Shown here one piece after another: positions 62,329 through 64,000 of a stretch of DNA of 64,000 nt. The notes beneath the pieces were generated by a model, which did no database searches, was not told the origin of the DNA, and saw nothing but the letters and a program-made list of their open reading frames with translations. Numbering within the stretch: the stretch's first letter is position 1; every line of letters starts with the position of its first letter. The DNA comes from an uncultured Collinsella sp. GTDB lineage: Bacteria; Actinomycetota; Coriobacteriia; Coriobacteriales; Coriobacteriaceae. The position numbers and the translations under genes are program-made. The stretch lies in assembly GCA_902494195.1 (NCBI GenBank), contig CABUSH010000007.1, positions 1-64,000 on the forward strand, written 5' to 3'.

Positions 62329-62967
62329 ATGGAAATCTTCAACGCGACCAACCTGCTCTACATTTGGGGCGGCTTTGTTAAGACGATCGAGATCTCGGCG
62401 CTGTCGATCTTTTTCTCGCTCATCTTTGGCACGGTGCTGGCGCTCGTTAAAAGCTATGCGCCCCGCCCGTTCCGTATTTTGGTGAGCGCCTATATCGAGC
62501 TGTTCCGCTGCACGCCAAACCTGCTGTGGATCCTGTTTATCTACTTTACGGTGCAGGGTTTGGACATTGTGATTTCGACCATCGCCTTTACGCTGTTTAC
62601 CAGCGCCGTTATGGCCGAGATTGTGCGCGGCGGCCTCAACTCGATTCCGCGCGGCCAGTTTGAGGCAGCGCAGAGCCAGGGCTTCGGCTTCTTTGCCACC
62701 ATGCGCTACATCATTCTGCCGCAGACGTTTAAGACGATCATTCCGGCGCTGTTTAGCCAGTGCACGACCGTCATTAAGGACAGCTCGTATCTTTCGGGTA
62801 TTAACGTGGCCGAGCTCATGTACACGGCAAACGTCGTGATGGCCCACGCGATCGACCTGTCGCAGGTGCTTATGCTCTACGGCCTGGTGTTTGCGATGTA
62901 CTTTGTGCTCAACTTTGGTATCTCGCTGCTGGTCCGCGCATATCAGAGGCGAATGGTGGCAGCGTAG
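62329..62967 (+). CDS. Polar amino-acid ABC transporter permease 2
   Basis: This 212-residue HisMQ-type permease has five membrane segments, 'YIELFRCTPNLLWILFIYFT' and the ATPase-contact loop 'IPRGQFEAAQSQGFGFFATM'. It starts 3 bases after the preceding permease stop, with GAGGAGG in the end of that gene as ribosome binding site. With 59938, 60684 and 61579 it completes the amino-acid import operon. Confidence 0.94.
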   Translation: MEIFNATNLLYIWGGFVKTIEISALSIFFSLIFGTVLALVKSYAPRPFRILVSAYIELFRCTPNLLWILFIYFTVQGLDIVISTIAFTLFTSAVMAEIVRGGLNSIPRGQFEAAQSQGFGFFATMRYIILPQTFKTIIPALFSQCTTVIKDSSYLSGINVAELMYTANVVMAHAIDLSQVLMLYGLVFAMYFVLNFGISLLVRAYQRRMVAA

Positions 62968-62969
62968 AA

Positions 62970-62998
62970 TGTGGCAAAGGGACTGTCCCTTTGTCACA
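62970..62998. repeat. Palindrome with GGGACTGTCCC core
   Basis: TGTGGCAAAGGGAC pairs with GTCCCTTTGTCACA (one mismatch) around a single T. It belongs to the same CTGTCCC-type family as 3692-3726 and lies between the ABC operon and the kinase-like gene. Confidence 0.65.
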
Positions 62999-63015
62999 TA
63001 GAGAAAGGAATCGCG

Positions 63016-63639
63016 ATGAGCGATCTGGAGAATAAGAAGAATCCTGTGGTCATTACCATCGCGCGCGACTTTGGCGCCGAGGGCCACGAGATTGGTCGCA
63101 TGCTTGCCGACGAGTTGGGGATTCCGCTGTACGATAACGAGCTGCTGGTGCGTGCGTCGCTGCGCGCGGGCGAGTCGCTCGACAAGATGGCTGCCTACGA
63201 CGAGCGCTTGGCCGTGGAGAACATGGCGTTTCTGCCCGACCGTTACGACGCACGTTCGTACTCGGACAAGTTGTTCCAAAAGATGAGCCAGGTGATTTTG
63301 GATCTGGGCGAGACTGAGAGCTGCATTATCGAAGGCCGTCTGTCCGATTACCTGCTGCGTAACAACCCCAACCACATTGCCGTGTTGGTGACCGCACCCT
63401 TTGAGGACCGCGTCGAGATCGTGCGCAAGAAGCGTGGCCTTAACAAAAAGAAGGGCGCCAAGCTGGTCAAACAGCAGCAGAAGGCGCGCGAGGCGTTCTA
63501 TAAGCGCTACAGTGCCGGCAAATGGAAGATGACGAGCGGTAAAGACATCGTCGTCAACCGCGCCAAGCTGGGCCGCGAGGGTTGTAAAGACGTTATCGCC
63601 GCTGCCTACCGCTACAAAGTCGCCCAGCTCGAAGTCTAA
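63016..63639 (+). CDS. Cytidylate-kinase-like family protein
   Basis: The 207-residue protein starts MSDLENKKNPVVITIARDFG. 'ARDFGAEGHEIGRMLADELG' replaces a classic P-loop, and 'IPLYDNELLVRA' follows, both typical of the cytidylate-kinase-like (PF13189) family of gut Firmicutes and Actinobacteria. 'IIEGRLSDYLLRNNPNHIAV' and 'RVEIVRKKRGLNKKKG' follow. The family has a nucleoside-monophosphate kinase fold, but activity is unproven. AAAGGA precedes the ATG. Confidence 0.85.
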   Translation: MSDLENKKNPVVITIARDFGAEGHEIGRMLADELGIPLYDNELLVRASLRAGESLDKMAAYDERLAVENMAFLPDRYDARSYSDKLFQKMSQVILDLGETESCIIEGRLSDYLLRNNPNHIAVLVTAPFEDRVEIVRKKRGLNKKKGAKLVKQQQKAREAFYKRYSAGKWKMTSGKDIVVNRAKLGREGCKDVIAAAYRYKVAQLEV

Positions 63640-63648
63640 CCGACCAAA

Positions 63649-63683
63649 ACCACCACAAAGGGGACAGGTACCTTTATGGTGGT
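63649..63683. repeat. 35-bp palindromic element, copy 2 (inverted)
   Basis: ACCACCACAAAG pairs with CTTTATGGTGGT around GGGACAGGTAC. Its reverse complement matches 3692-3726 at 32 of 35 positions. It lies between converging genes. Confidence 0.7.
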
Positions 63684-63701
63684 CGGGCGGCCGGCATAGA
63701 A

Positions 63702-63737
63702 AAAGTCCCCGCCGGGCGTGTGCTCGACGGGGACTTT
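63702..63737. terminator. Bidirectional terminator
   Basis: AAAGTCCCCG pairs with CGGGGACTTT with an inner CG pair, between the converging kinase-like gene and the gene entering from the right edge. Confidence 0.85.
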
Positions 63738-63765
63738 GCCGTTTAATGGCTAGCGCTGCGGGTGA

Positions 63766-64000
63766 TTACTCGCCCAGCAGGCTCTTGGTGATGGAAGCGG
63801 CGGCCTTCTTGCCAGCGCCCATCGCCAGAATGACCGTAGCGGCACCGGTGACGATGTCGCCGCCGGCCCAGATGCGGGGATCGGTGGTCTGGCCGGTCTC
63901 CTCGTCGGCGACGATGTAGCCCCACTTGTTGAGCTCCATCTTGCCGCCGATCTTCTTTGCGAAGGGGTTGGCGTTGGTGCCGATAGCCGAGATCGCGACG
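63766..64000 (-). CDS. Glutamate-synthase small-subunit-like oxidoreductase, C-terminal end (partial)
   Basis: Only the last 78 codons are in the window; the gene continues past the right edge. The visible part reads 'VAISAIGTNANPFAKKIGGK', then 'TTDPRIWAGGDIVTGAATVI' and 'LAMGAGKKAAASITKSLLGE'. The GGDIVTGAATVILAMGAGKKAA block is the NAD(P)/FAD-binding C-terminus of GltD/GltA-type proteins (glutamate synthase small subunit or NADPH:ferredoxin oxidoreductase-like). The full gene cannot be judged from this end. Confidence 0.85.
   Translation of the reverse strand, partial: VAISAIGTNANPFAKKIGGKMELNKWGYIVADEETGQTTDPRIWAGGDIVTGAATVILAMGAGKKAAASITKSLLGE

Noticed and set aside
61591..63375. Long minus-strand open frame opposite the ABC permeases
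   Set aside because: Antisense shadow of recognised genes, rich in H, R, Q and lacking any motif.

Overview
The window is a chromosome segment of a GC-rich Gram-positive bacterium, most plausibly a gut member of the Coriobacteriia (Collinsella-like). Nothing here names the organism directly. The inference rests on overall gene content: an IPNTG-type sorting signal together with a class B sortase, a Mycobacterium-style PyrR hairpin that covers the carA ribosome binding site, mannose-family PTS genes, and many short palindromes with a CTGTCCCC core. About sixty protein genes, three clear tRNA genes (Ile-GAT, Ser-CGA, Ser-GGA) and two tRNA-Ser-like relics are visible. No rRNA, CRISPR array, complete insertion sequence or prophage was seen.

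Layout. 0-3.7 kb: tRNA-Ile, a BFN-domain protein, two small unknowns and typA. 3.7-7.5 kb, minus strand: a secreted beta-helix-like membrane protein, a TRIC-type channel, a nuclease-fold protein bracketed by two near-identical hairpins, and two tRNA-Ser genes beside a tRNA-Ser-derived oddity. 8-17.8 kb: rpsF-ssb-rpsR-rplI, dnaB, purA, purD, a NUDIX hydrolase, an ABC exporter and a one-TM protein. 18-22.8 kb: carAB under a PyrR-type element. 23-26.8 kb: a GntR regulator divergent from a mannose-family PTS (EIIA, B, C, D). 27-34.9 kb: a small membrane protein, a MarR regulator and a 2137-residue secreted, wall-anchored GH31 glycosidase. 35-42.3 kb: purE, sortase B, a MoaE-like protein, a CmpB-family membrane protein and purF-purM-purN.

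42.3-57.2 kb looks like an accessory island. It holds four separate membrane proteins that each begin with a CxxC...CxxC zinc ribbon and differ in their C-terminal parts. It also holds a DUF234-type ATPase/nuclease, a zinc-finger/HTH protein, a degenerate tRNA-Ser, and a five-gene operon (SPFH protein with three zinc ribbons, four-TM protein, zinc-ribbon helical protein, coiled-coil/TM protein, 63-residue acidic protein). A RelB-like/PIN toxin-antitoxin pair closes it. This zinc-ribbon/SPFH set is the best candidate for an undescribed system, probably one working at the inner face of the membrane. 57.3-64 kb returns to ordinary genes: a lone EIIA, a PrsA-like foldase, a YqeY protein, a polar amino-acid ABC transporter, a cytidylate-kinase-like protein and the 3' end of a glutamate-synthase small-subunit-like gene.

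How the parts fit. Purine synthesis (purA, D, E, F, M, N) and carbamoyl phosphate synthesis (carAB) form the housekeeping backbone. The GH31 enzyme, the PTS, the GntR/MarR regulators and sortase B make a plausible glycan-foraging set, in which the enzyme is displayed on the wall and released sugar is imported. The intergenic spaces carry an unusual density of paired hairpin repeats, several of them bracketing accessory blocks.
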